Notes under the pieces: generated by a model | The model's database searches: none | What the model was told of the DNA's origin: nothing | Seen by the model: the letters and a program-made list of their open reading frames with translations, nothing else | Shown here: positions 16,475-25,504 of the stretch, in pieces | How the letters are laid out: each line of letters begins with the position of its first letter | Position numbering within the stretch: position 1 is the stretch's first letter | Program-made: the position numbers and the translations under genes | Assembly (NCBI GenBank): GCA_000621425.1 | Contig: JHYJ01000003.1 | Span: forward strand, 98,913 to 162,912 | Length of the DNA: 64,000 bases | Origin: Lachnospiraceae bacterium AB2028 | Lineage (GTDB): Bacteria; Bacillota; Clostridia; Lachnospirales; Lachnospiraceae | Direction: 5' to 3'

Positions 16475-17998
16475 TTACTCTATAGGCTTCTTTGCCTTTT
16501 CGAACATCTCCTCAATTTCCTTTGAAGGCTCCTTGTCCATAAGTGAAACTACTATAGCCACTACAAGACTGATGATAAATCCGGGAATAATTTCATAGAG
16601 CCCGGTATTTAGAACGGTAAGATCTTCCACGCTTCCGGAGAAGAGCATGTACCAGAGTGCGTCTGTTACGAAACCTGAAATGATACCTGCAACAGCGCCC
16701 TTGTATGTGAATCTCTTCCAGTAAAGTGAGAGTATTATCGCAGGTCCAAATGCAGAGCCGAAGCCTGCCCATGCGCATTCAACCAGGGCCATGATTCCCG
16801 CACAGCGTGGATTGCTTGCAATTATCAGGGCTATTATGGCAACTACAGCAACTATTGACCTTCCTACCCAAAGCATTTCCGCATCATCGGCCTCTTTATG
16901 AAGAACAGGCTTATACAGGTCAGATGCGAAAGCAGAGGACGATGCAAGGAGCTGTGAATCTGCTGTTGACATGGATGCAGCCAGAATTGCTGAAAGGAGT
17001 ATTCCGGCAATAAGCGCAGGGAAAAGAGCACGCACCATAGTAATGAATACGAAACTCCTGTCATCTGCAGGAAGGGAGCTGCCCAGATACTGATGAGCCA
17101 CAAGGGCTACGATGCTTGCCATTGCCAATATAAGGAAAGTCCAGAATGAACCGATAATCCTTGATTTCTTCATTTCCTTTTCTGAACTTATGGACATGTA
17201 ACGGACAAGTATGTGGGGCATACCGAAATAACCTAAGCCCCAGCCGAAACCGCTCAGTATATCTGATATTGACTTCCAGTCAAATTTGCCGCTTGATAAG
17301 AGATTGTAATAGTTTTCATCAGTTACCACTTCTGCTACCGGCGTAAAGTCAGGCTTGCTCATTGCAATGAGTGCCACTATAGGTGCCACCATAAGAGCAG
17401 CCAGCATCAGCAGTCCCTGGAAAAAGTCAGTCCAACACACTGCATTGAATCCGCCAAGGAAAGTGTAAAGAAGAATAATAACAGTTGCACCGATCATTGC
17501 GATCCAGTTGGGTATTCCAAATACCTTATTAAATAATCCTCCGCATGCATATATGCTTGATGCGGAGTATATACAGTACACCACGATAAATATCACAGCG
17601 CATACTATCTGAAGCGCAGGATGATCGGACTTAAAACGCTTTGTAAGGAACTGGGGAATTGTGATCGCGTCATCTGCTATTATTGAATATCTGCGAAGCC
17701 TTGGGGCTATGAATATCCACGCAAGAAGAGTTCCGCACAAAAGACCTACAGAGATCCACACCTGTCCCATACCCCAGAGATATATGGATCCGGGAAGTCC
17801 CATCAGCACCCACGCGCTCATATCCGAAGCACCGGCAGACAATGCGGCCACCCAGCCGTTCATTGCCCTTCCACCCAAGAAATAGGATTTGTCGCCTGTC
17901 TGTGCACGTCCCTTGATAAAGAAATAGACGCCGATAGCCAATACAAGTACCAGATATACCAGAAAGGCAATCATCTCCATTTTTTCGTTAAGTCCCAT
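16475..17998 (-). CDS. putP: sodium/proline symporter
   Basis: Sodium:solute symporter (SSS) family, 507 aa with 12-13 TM segments, the normal PutP length. Typical stretches are YFLGGRAMNGWVAALSAGASDMSAW near the N terminus and the conserved SILAASMSTADSQLL region in the middle. It imports proline with Na+. The start is the ATG at 17998 with AAGGAG 9 nt upstream; an ATG 11 codons earlier lacks a site. An extended -10 promoter lies about 60 nt upstream, just after the terminator of the preceding operon, so putP probably leads the putP-DUF3737-malY-zinc ribbon-permease operon. Confidence 0.92.
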   Translation of the reverse strand: MGLNEKMEMIAFLVYLVLVLAIGVYFFIKGRAQTGDKSYFLGGRAMNGWVAALSAGASDMSAWVLMGLPGSIYLWGMGQVWISVGLLCGTLLAWIFIAPRLRRYSIIADDAITIPQFLTKRFKSDHPALQIVCAVIFIVVYCIYSASSIYACGGLFNKVFGIPNWIAMIGATVIILLYTFLGGFNAVCWTDFFQGLLMLAALMVAPIVALIAMSKPDFTPVAEVVTDENYYNLLSSGKFDWKSISDILSGFGWGLGYFGMPHILVRYMSISSEKEMKKSRIIGSFWTFLILAMASIVALVAHQYLGSSLPADDRSFVFITMVRALFPALIAGILLSAILAASMSTADSQLLASSSAFASDLYKPVLHKEADDAEMLWVGRSIVAVVAIIALIIASNPRCAGIMALVECAWAGFGSAFGPAIILSLYWKRFTYKGAVAGIISGFVTDALWYMLFSGSVEDLTVLNTGLYEIIPGFIISLVVAIVVSLMDKEPSKEIEEMFEKAKKPIE

Positions 17999-18054
17999 AG
18001 TTTCCGTCTCCTTTATTACATAATTCTTCATCAGTATAAGTGAACAACGGTATC

Positions 18055-18063
18055 ATTATAACA
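18055..18063 (-). promoter_or_regulatory. extended -10 promoter for putP operon
   Basis: The minus strand reads TGTTATAAT, an extended -10 (TGnTATAAT), about 60 nt upstream of the putP ATG. No good -35 is seen at 17 bp, which extended -10 promoters tolerate. Confidence 0.55.
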
Positions 18064-18073
18064 TATTTATCAC

Positions 18074-18106
18074 TTAAAAAGCTGCAGGCTTTGTGTCTGC
18101 AGCTTT
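18074..18106 (-). terminator. rho-independent terminator after aldo/keto reductase
   Basis: Nine-bp stem AAGCTGCAG / CTGCAGCTT with a 9-nt loop, followed on the minus strand by a T run (TTTTTAAG). It lies 25 nt after the stop of the reductase gene and separates the cysK operon from putP. Confidence 0.85.
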
Positions 18107-18130
18107 GCATCAAAAACAATTTAATGGTTA

Positions 18131-19252
18131 CTATTTTTCTTCAAACATCCTAACAGCTTCCTTGAGATTATCAGTTATGGGCAGGTGCTGCGGGCAGGCA
18201 CCCTCACACTGCCTGCATCCAACACAGTCAGAGGCACGGTGCCCTTCAGCTGCAGCATTAAAGTAAGCGGTTTTAGCTTCTTCTGCCTGGCCGTTGCCTA
18301 TCTCCTTGTTCATTGCCGAGAAAATATCAGGAATCCTTATCTGCTTGGGACATCCGTCCACACAGTAGTGGCAGGCTGTGCACGGGATCGTTGCAGAATG
18401 CCCTATTATCCTCTGAGTCTCCTGTATTATCCTCTGCTCTTCTTCGTTCAGAGGCTTGAAGTCCTTCATATAGGAAATGTTATCCTGCATCTGCTGTATA
18501 TTGCTCATTCCTGAAAGAACCGTAATGATGCCGTCAAGGGATGCCACAAAACGGATTGCCCATGAAGCATAAGACATGTCGGGATGATAGTCCTTAAAAA
18601 GTTTCTTTACTTCTTTAGGAGGATTGGCCAGCGCTCCGCCCTTAACAGGCTCCATAACCGTTATGGATTTACCGTGTTTTCTGGCCATCTCGTAATTTGC
18701 CCTGGATACCACCTTGGGGTTTTCCCAGTCGGCGTAATTGATCTGTAACTGAATGAAATCTACCTCGGGATGTTCCGTAAGGATCTGATCCAGAAGTTCA
18801 GGTCCAGCATGGTAAGAAAACCCGAAATGTTTGATAAGTCCCTTTTCCTTCTGTTCTTTCACAAAATCCCAGAGGTGGAACTTGTCATACTTTTTATAAT
18901 TATTTTCCATCAGGGCGTGTAAGAGATAATAATCAAAGAATTCGGCACCTGTCCGCTCCAGACTGGTATAGAACTGCTGTTTTGCTGCCTTTTCCGTAGG
19001 TGCCAGCAAAAAGGCGTTTATCTTGGTACAAAGCGTGTACCGATCCCTGGGATACCGGTCCACAAGGGCTTTCTTTATGGCTGCTTCCGAGCCCGGATAA
19101 ACAAAGGCGGTATCAAAATATGTGAATCCCGCATCAAGGAACAGGTCTACCATCGTCTTAACCTGCTCCACATCCGTCACGATCGCCTTATGCGGCAATC
19201 TCATCAGACCAAACCCCAGCTTAGGAACATCTTTTCCAAAATAATCTGACAT
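18131..19252 (-). CDS. aldo/keto reductase with C-terminal 4Fe-4S ferredoxin domain
   Basis: A 373-aa protein. Residues 1-270 form the aldo/keto reductase barrel (LGFGLMRLPH at the start; FDYYLLHALMEN carries the catalytic-site His). The C terminus has two cysteine clusters, CTACHYCVDGCP and CVGCRQCEGACP, of a ferredoxin-like 4Fe-4S domain. This 'predicted oxidoreductase' type is common in anaerobic Firmicutes; its substrate is not known. ATG at 19252 has AGGAGGGG upstream. It follows cysK by 46 nt and ends at a strong terminator, so the pair forms an operon. Confidence 0.9.
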   Translation of the reverse strand: MSDYFGKDVPKLGFGLMRLPHKAIVTDVEQVKTMVDLFLDAGFTYFDTAFVYPGSEAAIKKALVDRYPRDRYTLCTKINAFLLAPTEKAAKQQFYTSLERTGAEFFDYYLLHALMENNYKKYDKFHLWDFVKEQKEKGLIKHFGFSYHAGPELLDQILTEHPEVDFIQLQINYADWENPKVVSRANYEMARKHGKSITVMEPVKGGALANPPKEVKKLFKDYHPDMSYASWAIRFVASLDGIITVLSGMSNIQQMQDNISYMKDFKPLNEEEQRIIQETQRIIGHSATIPCTACHYCVDGCPKQIRIPDIFSAMNKEIGNGQAEEAKTAYFNAAAEGHRASDCVGCRQCEGACPQHLPITDNLKEAVRMFEEK

Positions 19253-19298
19253 AGCAGCCCCTCCTATATATAGTTTTTAAACCCTTCACCGCAATTTG

Positions 19299-20231
19299 TC
19301 AGTCATTTTCAAAAAGCGGTGTCGAGAAATAGCGTTCTGCAGTATCGGGCAGCACTGTAACAACAGTTTTACCCTTACCCAGTTTCTTTGCAAGCTTCAG
19401 TGCCGCAGCCACATTGGTACCGGAACTGATGCCGCACATGATACCTTCCTTGCGAGCCAGGTCCTTAGCGGTCCTGATAGCTTCTTCATCCGTTACTATA
19501 TAGATATCGTCATAAATTTCCCGGTTTAAGTTCTTGGGAATGATTCCGTCACCTATACCCATCTGGATATGGGTTCCGATATTTCCGCCGGCAAGTATGG
19601 CTGCATTTTCCGGCTCCACTGCCCATATCTCAATATCAGGGTACTGTGCCTTCAATGTCTCGCCGATTCCGCTTATGGTTCCGCCGGTTCCTATACCGGA
19701 GCAGAAGCCGTGAATCGGTCCTGCCACCTGTTCGAGTATCTCCAGACCCGTATGGTGCTTGTGAACCTTAGGGTTGGCAGGATTTTCAAACTGCTGGGGT
19801 ATGTATACCCTGGGGTCTTCTTCAGCCATCTTCATGGCTGTCTGCAGGCATTCGTCCATGCAAGCGCCGATATCCCCCGCATCATGTATAAGTATGACCT
19901 CTGCACCATAATGCTTTACCAGCAGACGTCTCTCTGCACTGACACTGTCCGGCATGATGATCTTTGTCTCATATCCCATGACAGCGCCGATCAGCGCCAG
20001 ACCTATGCCCTGGTTACCGCTGGTAGGCTCCACAATGATAGTGTCTTCCTTTATCTTGCCGTCCTTAATGGCCTGTTTTATCATATTGTAGGCAGTCCTG
20101 GTCTTAATGGAGCCGCCCACATTGAGTCCTTCGTATTTTACAAGTACCTCGGCCGACTCAGGATCGTTCATCCTGTTGAGCCTTATCATCGGTGTGTGTC
20201 CTATGTATTCAAGTACGTTATCGCAGATCAT
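19299..20231 (-). CDS. cysK: cysteine synthase A (O-acetylserine sulfhydrylase)
   Basis: PLP fold-type II enzyme that makes L-cysteine from O-acetylserine and sulfide. The 310-aa length is normal. PLP lysine K43 lies in GGSIKTRTA, and the substrate-binding loop is PTSGNQGIG near residue 68-76. The glycine-rich phosphate loop is CSGIGTGGTISG, and the C-terminal LPDTAERYFSTPLF is diagnostic for CysK. ATG at 20231 has AGGAAGG upstream. A leader of about 80 nt with a small hairpin follows an extended -10 promoter. It leads the cysK-reductase operon. Confidence 0.95.
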   Translation of the reverse strand: MICDNVLEYIGHTPMIRLNRMNDPESAEVLVKYEGLNVGGSIKTRTAYNMIKQAIKDGKIKEDTIIVEPTSGNQGIGLALIGAVMGYETKIIMPDSVSAERRLLVKHYGAEVILIHDAGDIGACMDECLQTAMKMAEEDPRVYIPQQFENPANPKVHKHHTGLEILEQVAGPIHGFCSGIGTGGTISGIGETLKAQYPDIEIWAVEPENAAILAGGNIGTHIQMGIGDGIIPKNLNREIYDDIYIVTDEEAIRTAKDLARKEGIMCGISSGTNVAAALKLAKKLGKGKTVVTVLPDTAERYFSTPLFEND

Positions 20232-20273
20232 TGATTTAAACCTTCCTAAAATTAATATGTAGATTTATGGCTG

Positions 20274-20291
20274 ACATGCTAAAAGGCATGT
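20274..20291 (-). promoter_or_regulatory. small hairpin in cysK leader
   Basis: ACATGC (20274-20279) pairs with GCATGT (20286-20291) across a 6-nt loop, in the predicted 5' untranslated region of cysK. It could be an operator or leader hairpin; no known riboswitch consensus is visible. Confidence 0.35.
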
Positions 20292-20317
20292 GAGTACCCC
20301 AAATGAACAGTAGTGAT

Positions 20318-20326
20318 ATTATAGCA
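20318..20326 (-). promoter_or_regulatory. extended -10 promoter for cysK
   Basis: The minus strand reads TGCTATAAT, about 90 nt upstream of the cysK ATG. The surrounding 17 bp (20312-20328) are identical to the glgC promoter at 49223-49239. Confidence 0.6.
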
Positions 20327-20366
20327 TAATATTTTTATGTGAAAAACAGCAGATAGACTCTCTTAC

Positions 20367-20386
20367 AGCAGTATAGAAATACTGCT
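20367..20386 (-). terminator. possible weak terminator after methyltransferase genes
   Basis: Perfect 8-bp stem AGCAGTAT / ATACTGCT with a 4-nt loop, about 75 nt after the stop of the second methyltransferase. There is no T run, so it may be an mRNA 3'-end stabiliser rather than a rho-independent terminator. Confidence 0.4.
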
Positions 20387-20459
20387 ATGCAGGTAGATTA
20401 TAATTCTTGAATAATGCCAGACAACCAGAATCTCGACAGATATGACTTAAACATCAAAC

Positions 20460-21236
20460 TTACTTCACTGCCGAAATCATAAACATCCTATCGGGGATAT
20501 AGAACTCATCCCGTTCGGAATAGATCCTGTCGCAGAAACCCTCATCGATAAGAATCTCAGAAAAACCAATCTTTTTCAGAATCTCTTTGTCCCACTTCGG
20601 ACGGGCTAAATTGCTGATGGTCAGCATGTGATATATTTCGTGACATTTATCCTTCATCTCGATACTTATGTCTTTATGAGCAAGGTTATCATCTTCGTAT
20701 AGCTTATGGGCCCCCTTTGCGTACTCGGCATCAAAATTCAGAAGCAGGCCTCCCTTTTTCAAAACCCTATGCCACTGGGCATACGCATCTATCGGATGCG
20801 GCAGGGTCCATGTAAGATTCCTGCTGATGACCACGTCAAAACTTTCATCCGAAAAATCCAGCTTCTCTGCGTCCATTGTCATGGCTTTAACAGGGCATTT
20901 GTATGGTCCGTTCATTCTTATCATTGCATCCGAGTTTGCGATCATTTCTTCGGTAAGGTCTATGCCTGTTACTTCGTATCCTTCCCATCCAAGCAAAACC
21001 GTGAAAAAAGCACTTCCACAGCCCACATCAAGAATCTTCAAATCACCGATCTCCGATGAAGACACTTTGGACAGCTGCTTTTTTATTTCTTCTTTCCACC
21101 TTCCGGCCTTGGCGCTATTCAGTTCTCTCTGCTTCTGCTCAAAAAAACTCTTGGCACGCTCTGTCCAATAGTCAGTTACTATTTTCTTTATTCCTTCAGA
21201 TTCCTCTTCAAAAGGAATATCCTTTAATTCGCCCAT
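20460..21236 (-). CDS. class I SAM-dependent methyltransferase (second of pair)
   Basis: A 258-aa protein with a Rossmann methyltransferase core. Motif I is LDVGCGSAFF (about 69-78), the SAM-ribose acidic residue is in VTGIDLTEEM, and the post-core strand is FDVVISRNLTWTLPHP. It is clearly homologous to the adjacent methyltransferase: both share the FDVV-SRNLTW-LP block and the FSE-YSE-type C-terminal pattern. Start and stop overlap in TAATG, so translation is coupled. Both genes close the nickel/peptide-type ABC importer operon, suggesting they methylate the imported compound or a related metabolite. The substrate is unknown. Confidence 0.82.
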   Translation of the reverse strand: MGELKDIPFEEESEGIKKIVTDYWTERAKSFFEQKQRELNSAKAGRWKEEIKKQLSKVSSSEIGDLKILDVGCGSAFFTVLLGWEGYEVTGIDLTEEMIANSDAMIRMNGPYKCPVKAMTMDAEKLDFSDESFDVVISRNLTWTLPHPIDAYAQWHRVLKKGGLLLNFDAEYAKGAHKLYEDDNLAHKDISIEMKDKCHEIYHMLTISNLARPKWDKEILKKIGFSEILIDEGFCDRIYSERDEFYIPDRMFMISAVK

Positions 21237-22015
21237 TACTTCACCGCCTTTATCATAAACAATGGTGTTGATGCATAGTTGATCTTTTCTTTTTCGGAAT
21301 ATACAACACTTCCTATATCTTCAGTCATATTTACATTCGATGCACCCAGCCGCTCCAGTATTACTCTGTCCCAAGAAGGCCTTTCCACACCGGTAAGCGG
21401 AAGATTTTCAGCAATCTCCTCCATCACATCAAAATTCTCACCCAGGTTGTAGTCCCCAAGTCCCTGCTCTGCCACATTCTGTCTGTCATTTTCGTATTCT
21501 TTCTTTTTTTCTTCATCCCGCAGATATGCATACCAGTTGGCATCAAAAACAAGAAGACATCCGTTCTTCTTCAGAACCCGTAACCATTCACTGTATGCCT
21601 TCTGGGGATCCGGAAGATTCCACGTAAGGTTTCTTGAAAAAACCACATCAAAACTTTCATCTTCAAAGCTTAAGTCGGTGGCATCCTCTTTTCTGAAACA
21701 GATCTTCTCTGCTCTGGATCCGGCATTCTTTTTTGCTTCTGCTAACATATCTTCCGAAAGGTCAGCTGCAGTCACAGAATATCCAAGTTCTGAAAACACT
21801 ATTGATATGAATCCCGGGCCGGCTCCAACATCAAGGATTTTTATTTCTTCTTTCTTTTTTACACCGGAATATACTTTTTGTATTTCATCATCCAGAAAAG
21901 CCGACCACTTATTATGCTGTATGCCTTCAAGTTCCTCTTTATTAACATCGGAGTAAGTTGCTGCTCTTCGGTTCCAGTATGCTTTATTCTGTTCTTTTAT
22001 ATTTTCTATACTCAT
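21236..22015 (-). CDS. class I SAM-dependent methyltransferase (first of pair)
   Basis: A 259-aa soluble methyltransferase. Motif I is LDVGAGPGF (61-69), the acidic ribose-binding residue follows in VTAADLSEDM, and motif IV/post is FDVVFSRNLTWNLP. The N-terminal NKAYWNRRAATY is typical of small-molecule methyltransferases of the COG2226 type. It starts 33 nt after the upstream ABC ATPase and overlaps the next methyltransferase by one base (TAATG). The tandem pair looks like a local duplication that has diverged. No acceptor can be assigned from sequence. Confidence 0.82.
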   Translation of the reverse strand: MSIENIKEQNKAYWNRRAATYSDVNKEELEGIQHNKWSAFLDDEIQKVYSGVKKKEEIKILDVGAGPGFISIVFSELGYSVTAADLSEDMLAEAKKNAGSRAEKICFRKEDATDLSFEDESFDVVFSRNLTWNLPDPQKAYSEWLRVLKKNGCLLVFDANWYAYLRDEEKKKEYENDRQNVAEQGLGDYNLGENFDVMEEIAENLPLTGVERPSWDRVILERLGASNVNMTEDIGSVVYSEKEKINYASTPLFMIKAVK

Positions 22016-22048
22016 TCCAAATTTAATCTATTTACATATAAGTTAATG

Positions 22049-22792
22049 CTAAAAACTCTGCTTTTTTGCACTCTCTATCAATAACTTAGTGTATTCATTC
22101 TTTGGATCACTTATGACCGCTGCCGTTTCACCTTCTTCCACACAGCGGCCATCCTTCATTATCATGATGCGTCCGCATAACATTGATACGAGCGCAATAT
22201 CATGTGAAACAAAAATACATGACAGCTTTCTGCTCTCATTCAGTTTCTTCAAAAGCTCCACAACCTGCTTCTGTGAAGAAACATCGACAGCACTTGTTAT
22301 CTCATCGCAGAGAAGTATCCCCACTTCGCTGTAAAGTGCCCTTGCTATGGACATTCTCTGGCACTGACCGCCTGACATATCTGAAACCTTCCTTGAAAGA
22401 AGCTTTTCCTCAAGCCCTACGGCTTTTATCAGTTCGGATAATTCTCCCCTGTCCTGCTTTCCCCGTCTGCTTTCCAAAAGGGACTTTTCCATAGTCATGC
22501 GTGGATCAAAGGATGATTTTGCATCCTGAAAGATCATTCTCAAAAACTTTCCCGTATGGGCAGGGCCTTTGCCGATATAGTTTTCTTCACCGTAAAACAG
22601 CTCGCCACTGTCAGCTTTTATCAGCCCCGAAACTACATTCAGAAGGGTACTCTTCCCGGATCCGCTTTCACCCACTATGCCAAGTATCTCTCCTTCGTCG
22701 AGATAGAAGCTGACATCGGAAAGCGCTGTCGTCTCTTTGCCCTTGGTGACAAAGGTTTTATTTATTTTTTTTCCTTCAAGTAAATGTTCCAA
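22049..22792 (-). CDS. ABC importer ATPase, nickel/peptide type (NikE/DppF-like)
   Basis: A 247-aa ABC ATPase with Walker A GESGSGKST, Q-loop FQDAKSSFDPRM, signature MSGGQCQRM, Walker B ILLCDEITSAVD and H-loop VSHD. The Q-loop and signature belong to the oligopeptide/nickel importer group. It is short, lacking the C-terminal extension usual in DppF/OppF, like NikE. Translation appears to start at TTG (22792) with AGGAAG about 7 nt upstream. A 157-nt structured spacer separates it from the first ATPase. It energises the importer encoded upstream. Confidence 0.88.
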   Translation of the reverse strand: MEHLLEGKKINKTFVTKGKETTALSDVSFYLDEGEILGIVGESGSGKSTLLNVVSGLIKADSGELFYGEENYIGKGPAHTGKFLRMIFQDAKSSFDPRMTMEKSLLESRRGKQDRGELSELIKAVGLEEKLLSRKVSDMSGGQCQRMSIARALYSEVGILLCDEITSAVDVSSQKQVVELLKKLNESRKLSCIFVSHDIALVSMLCGRIMIMKDGRCVEEGETAAVISDPKNEYTKLLIESAKKQSF

Positions 22793-22949
22793 ATTACTAC
22801 TTCCTGATCATTCCCACTACTTATAACTCGTAATGCACTATTGCCAGCCGCTCTCATCTTGTTTGGAAACAATCACGATGCGGTCTTAGTTTTCCGAAGC
22901 GTTGCATCGGTTCCCGGACTGATGAGAGTCGGATGGGCATCCGCACAGA
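22793..22949. repeat. nested inverted repeat between the two ATPase genes
   Basis: CTCTCATC (22851-22858) pairs with GATGAGAG (22921-22928), extended by CCG/CGG around one bulged base. Inside, CGATGC (22876-22881) pairs with GCATCG (22904-22909). There is no open frame. The other gene junctions of this operon are overlaps or short gaps, so a folded 157-nt spacer stands out. It may be an mRNA processing or stabilising stem-loop, or a small repeat element. Confidence 0.5.
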
Positions 22950-23720
22950 CTAATACTCAAGTTGCGGCACATCTGCCAATAATCTCTTTGTATACTCATG
23001 CTCCGGCGCGTTAATAATCTTATCCCGTTCTCCGCATTCAACAATCTGTCCCTTATACATTATGGCGATCCGGTCTGCTATATTAGCTGCAATGCCGATA
23101 TTGTGCGTAACCATCACAATAGTAACCTCAGTTTCCTTTTTAAGTTTCAGCAGTTCATCCGTAACCGCGCTTGCCGTTGTCACATCCAGGGCACTGGTGA
23201 TCTCATCACAAAGCAAGAGCTCAGGTCCAAGGATAAAGGATGCCGCTATTGCTATCCTCTGGTTCATTCCGCCGCTCATTTCGTAGGGCCTGCTCTTTAA
23301 AATACTCTCCGGATCCTTAAGCCCCAGTATACTGAAAAGCTCTGCTATCTTTTCAGCATCATATTTTTTTTTGTGGCTCTTTAATGTTTCCCTGAACTGT
23401 ATGGAGTACGGCCGCAAAGGATTGAAAGCCCCCCAGGGATTCTGCTGTATATATCCGATCTTTGTTCCCAGTACCTTCTGTCTCTCACAGGACTTAAGCT
23501 TTGTAATATCCCTGTCGCCATATATTACGCAGCCATTTTTTACCTTTATCTGTGCATCCCCGCATACCGTACGCAGAAGCGTAGACTTTCCGGATCCGCT
23601 TTCCCCCACGATACATAGCATCTCGCCTTTTTTCAGGGACAGATTCACAGATGACAGCACCTCAGCATCCTCATAGGCGGCAGAAAGATCTTTTACATTT
23701 AATATAGTCTTTTCTTTCAT
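22950..23720 (-). CDS. ABC importer ATPase, nickel/peptide type (NikD/DppD-like)
   Basis: A 256-aa ABC ATPase with Walker A GESGSGKST, Q-loop IQQNPWGAFNPLRP, signature MSGGMNQRI, Walker B LLLCDEITSALD and H-loop VTHNIG. Its length matches NikD (about 254 aa) rather than DppD/OppD (about 330 aa); the C-terminal peptide-importer extension is missing. The ATG overlaps the stop of the permease gene (ATGA) with GGGAGG just upstream. It works with the second ATPase downstream as a heterodimer. Confidence 0.9.
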   Translation of the reverse strand: MKEKTILNVKDLSAAYEDAEVLSSVNLSLKKGEMLCIVGESGSGKSTLLRTVCGDAQIKVKNGCVIYGDRDITKLKSCERQKVLGTKIGYIQQNPWGAFNPLRPYSIQFRETLKSHKKKYDAEKIAELFSILGLKDPESILKSRPYEMSGGMNQRIAIAASFILGPELLLCDEITSALDVTTASAVTDELLKLKKETEVTIVMVTHNIGIAANIADRIAIMYKGQIVECGERDKIINAPEHEYTKRLLADVPQLEY

Positions 23721-24529
23721 CCTGCCTCCCTGTAATCCATTACCACATCACCAAGATAATTGAATATTATTATCGTGATGATGGTTGCTGCCGCAGGATA
23801 AAAAACTGACCAGGGTGCAATCTGAATATATGCCCTTGCCTCGCTTATCATAGAACCCCATTCAGCAGTAGGCGGGATGATACCCAGTCCTAAGAATGAT
23901 AATCCCGACAAGCCTATCATTGTCGTACCGATCTGAGTCAGCGCATTTGTAAGTACCGGTCCCATAAGATTCGGGAAAATATGAACCATTATGATGTAGA
24001 AATCACTCTTACCCGTAAAGAGTACAGTCTTAACATATGCTTCGTTCTTTATTGAATATGTGTGGCTTCTGGCTAACCTTGCAAAGCTGATCCACATGGT
24101 GATACCAAGGGCGATCATCGCCCCTTTCATGCCTGCGCCAAGAATTCCTGCCACTGCAATAGCCACAACCATTTGAGGGAAACCAAGGGTTATATCTGCG
24201 ATCCTCATGAATATACGGTCTGCGATGCCTCCGTAGTATCCGCATACCATTCCGATGACTGTTCCTATTGCAAAGGAAACAAATACAAGAAAGAATGTAG
24301 CAGCAATGGTAGTGCGTCCGCCGTACAGTACTCTTGAAAAAACACATCTTCCAAGATTGTCGGTTCCGAAAGGATAGTCAGCACAGGGGGCTGTTCTTAT
24401 TACTGTCGCACTTGTTTTATATGGATCATTTGGGGCAAAAACGCCCGCAAACAGCGTCATTATTATGACCGCTGCCGCAAACACTATCATTATGATCAAT
24501 TTTACCCTGATGATATTTTTCTTTTTCAA
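23717..24529 (-). CDS. ABC importer permease, NikC/DppC-like
   Basis: A 270-aa inner-membrane permease with about six TM segments and the DppC/NikC hallmarks: an N-terminal TM followed by FAPNDPYKTS, PFGTDNLGR (the conserved 'GTD-GRD' stretch) and the EAA-type loop with GLSFLGLGIIPPTAEWG. It forms the translocation channel with the NikB/DppB-like subunit. The start is a TTG at 24529 with only a weak binding site, 51 nt after the first permease; an internal ATG at codon 14 is an alternative. The stop overlaps the first ATPase gene. Confidence 0.88.
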   Translation of the reverse strand: MKKKNIIRVKLIIMIVFAAAVIIMTLFAGVFAPNDPYKTSATVIRTAPCADYPFGTDNLGRCVFSRVLYGGRTTIAATFFLVFVSFAIGTVIGMVCGYYGGIADRIFMRIADITLGFPQMVVAIAVAGILGAGMKGAMIALGITMWISFARLARSHTYSIKNEAYVKTVLFTGKSDFYIIMVHIFPNLMGPVLTNALTQIGTTMIGLSGLSFLGLGIIPPTAEWGSMISEARAYIQIAPWSVFYPAAATIITIIIFNYLGDVVMDYREAG

Positions 24530-24580
24530 GTCTTTATAAAATCATTTTCCGGAATTCTCAATAACATTCCGGGTGCTTTC

Positions 24581-25504
24581 TCATTCCGATATTCTCGGAT
24601 CCAGTGTCCGGTCAAGTACATCCGACAGGCTGTTCACCACAACATAGATCGCACCCATGATAAGCACAAAACCCATTATCACGGGATAATCCCTGGCCGA
24701 TATTGAATCCATCACAAGTTTTCCTATACCCGGCCATCTGAAGATCGTCTCTATTACTACGCTACCGCCCATAAGGGTTCCTATCTGTAGCGCAACTATA
24801 GTAAATATATGTCCCAGGGAATTCCTGACAACATTCAATATGATATATCTGTTTTTCACGCCACGGCCTTTCATACCCGTGACATAGTCTTCATTCATCC
24901 TGTTCAGAATCTCTGCCCTTATCTGTCTCGTAAACCGCCCCGTCATGGGAATAGCAAGGGACAAGACCGGCATGACAAGTCCCTGCAGATCTCCTGCTGC
25001 TATAACAGGAAAGATATCCAGCTTTATGCAGAAAAAATACATAAGCAGAACCGAGATCAGGAAATTCGGGAGCGAATTAGCTACAAAAGAAAAGATCCTG
25101 ACTATATGATCAAATATCCCGTCTTTTTTTACAGCCGATGCCACACCAAGAGTAAAAGATAACGATAGTGAAAGCATAAGGCTTGAAAAGGCGAGAATGC
25201 ATGTATTAACAAGCCCCTTATATAATTTAGGGGCCACCGGCATGTCGTCCTTAAATGAAACGCCGAAATCTCCCTTAATAACGGAGAATAGCCATTCCCC
25301 GTATCTCACGAGGAATGGCTTTAATAATCCGAGTCTTTCACGCTCCGCATCAAGCACCTGCTTGGTTACCACTATGCCCTGGGAGGTAAGCCGCTTTTCG
25401 GCAGGATCTCCCGGTGCGATATACAGCAGTACAAATACGAAGAAACTTAGGACAACAAGTATTATGATTATCTCAGCAAGCTTTTTTAAAACGCTCCGTA
25501 TCAT
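24581..25504 (-). CDS. ABC importer permease, NikB/DppB-like
   Basis: A 307-aa permease with six TM segments. DppB/NikB hallmarks are the N-terminal helix with FVLLYIAPGDPAEK, LGLLKPFLVRYGEW, the MKGRG EAA-loop motif, and the C-terminal ETIFRWPGIGKL and SDVLDRTLDPRI. The ATG overlaps the stop of the binding-protein gene (ATGA). It is the first permease of the operon. Confidence 0.9.
   Translation of the reverse strand: MIRSVLKKLAEIIIILVVLSFFVFVLLYIAPGDPAEKRLTSQGIVVTKQVLDAERERLGLLKPFLVRYGEWLFSVIKGDFGVSFKDDMPVAPKLYKGLVNTCILAFSSLMLSLSLSFTLGVASAVKKDGIFDHIVRIFSFVANSLPNFLISVLLMYFFCIKLDIFPVIAAGDLQGLVMPVLSLAIPMTGRFTRQIRAEILNRMNEDYVTGMKGRGVKNRYIILNVVRNSLGHIFTIVALQIGTLMGGSVVIETIFRWPGIGKLVMDSISARDYPVIMGFVLIMGAIYVVVNSLSDVLDRTLDPRISE

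Noticed and set aside
20232-20320. SAM or cysteine-responsive riboswitch in the cysK leader
   Set aside because: The leader is only about 80 nt with one 6-bp hairpin; too small for an S-box and without its conserved elements.
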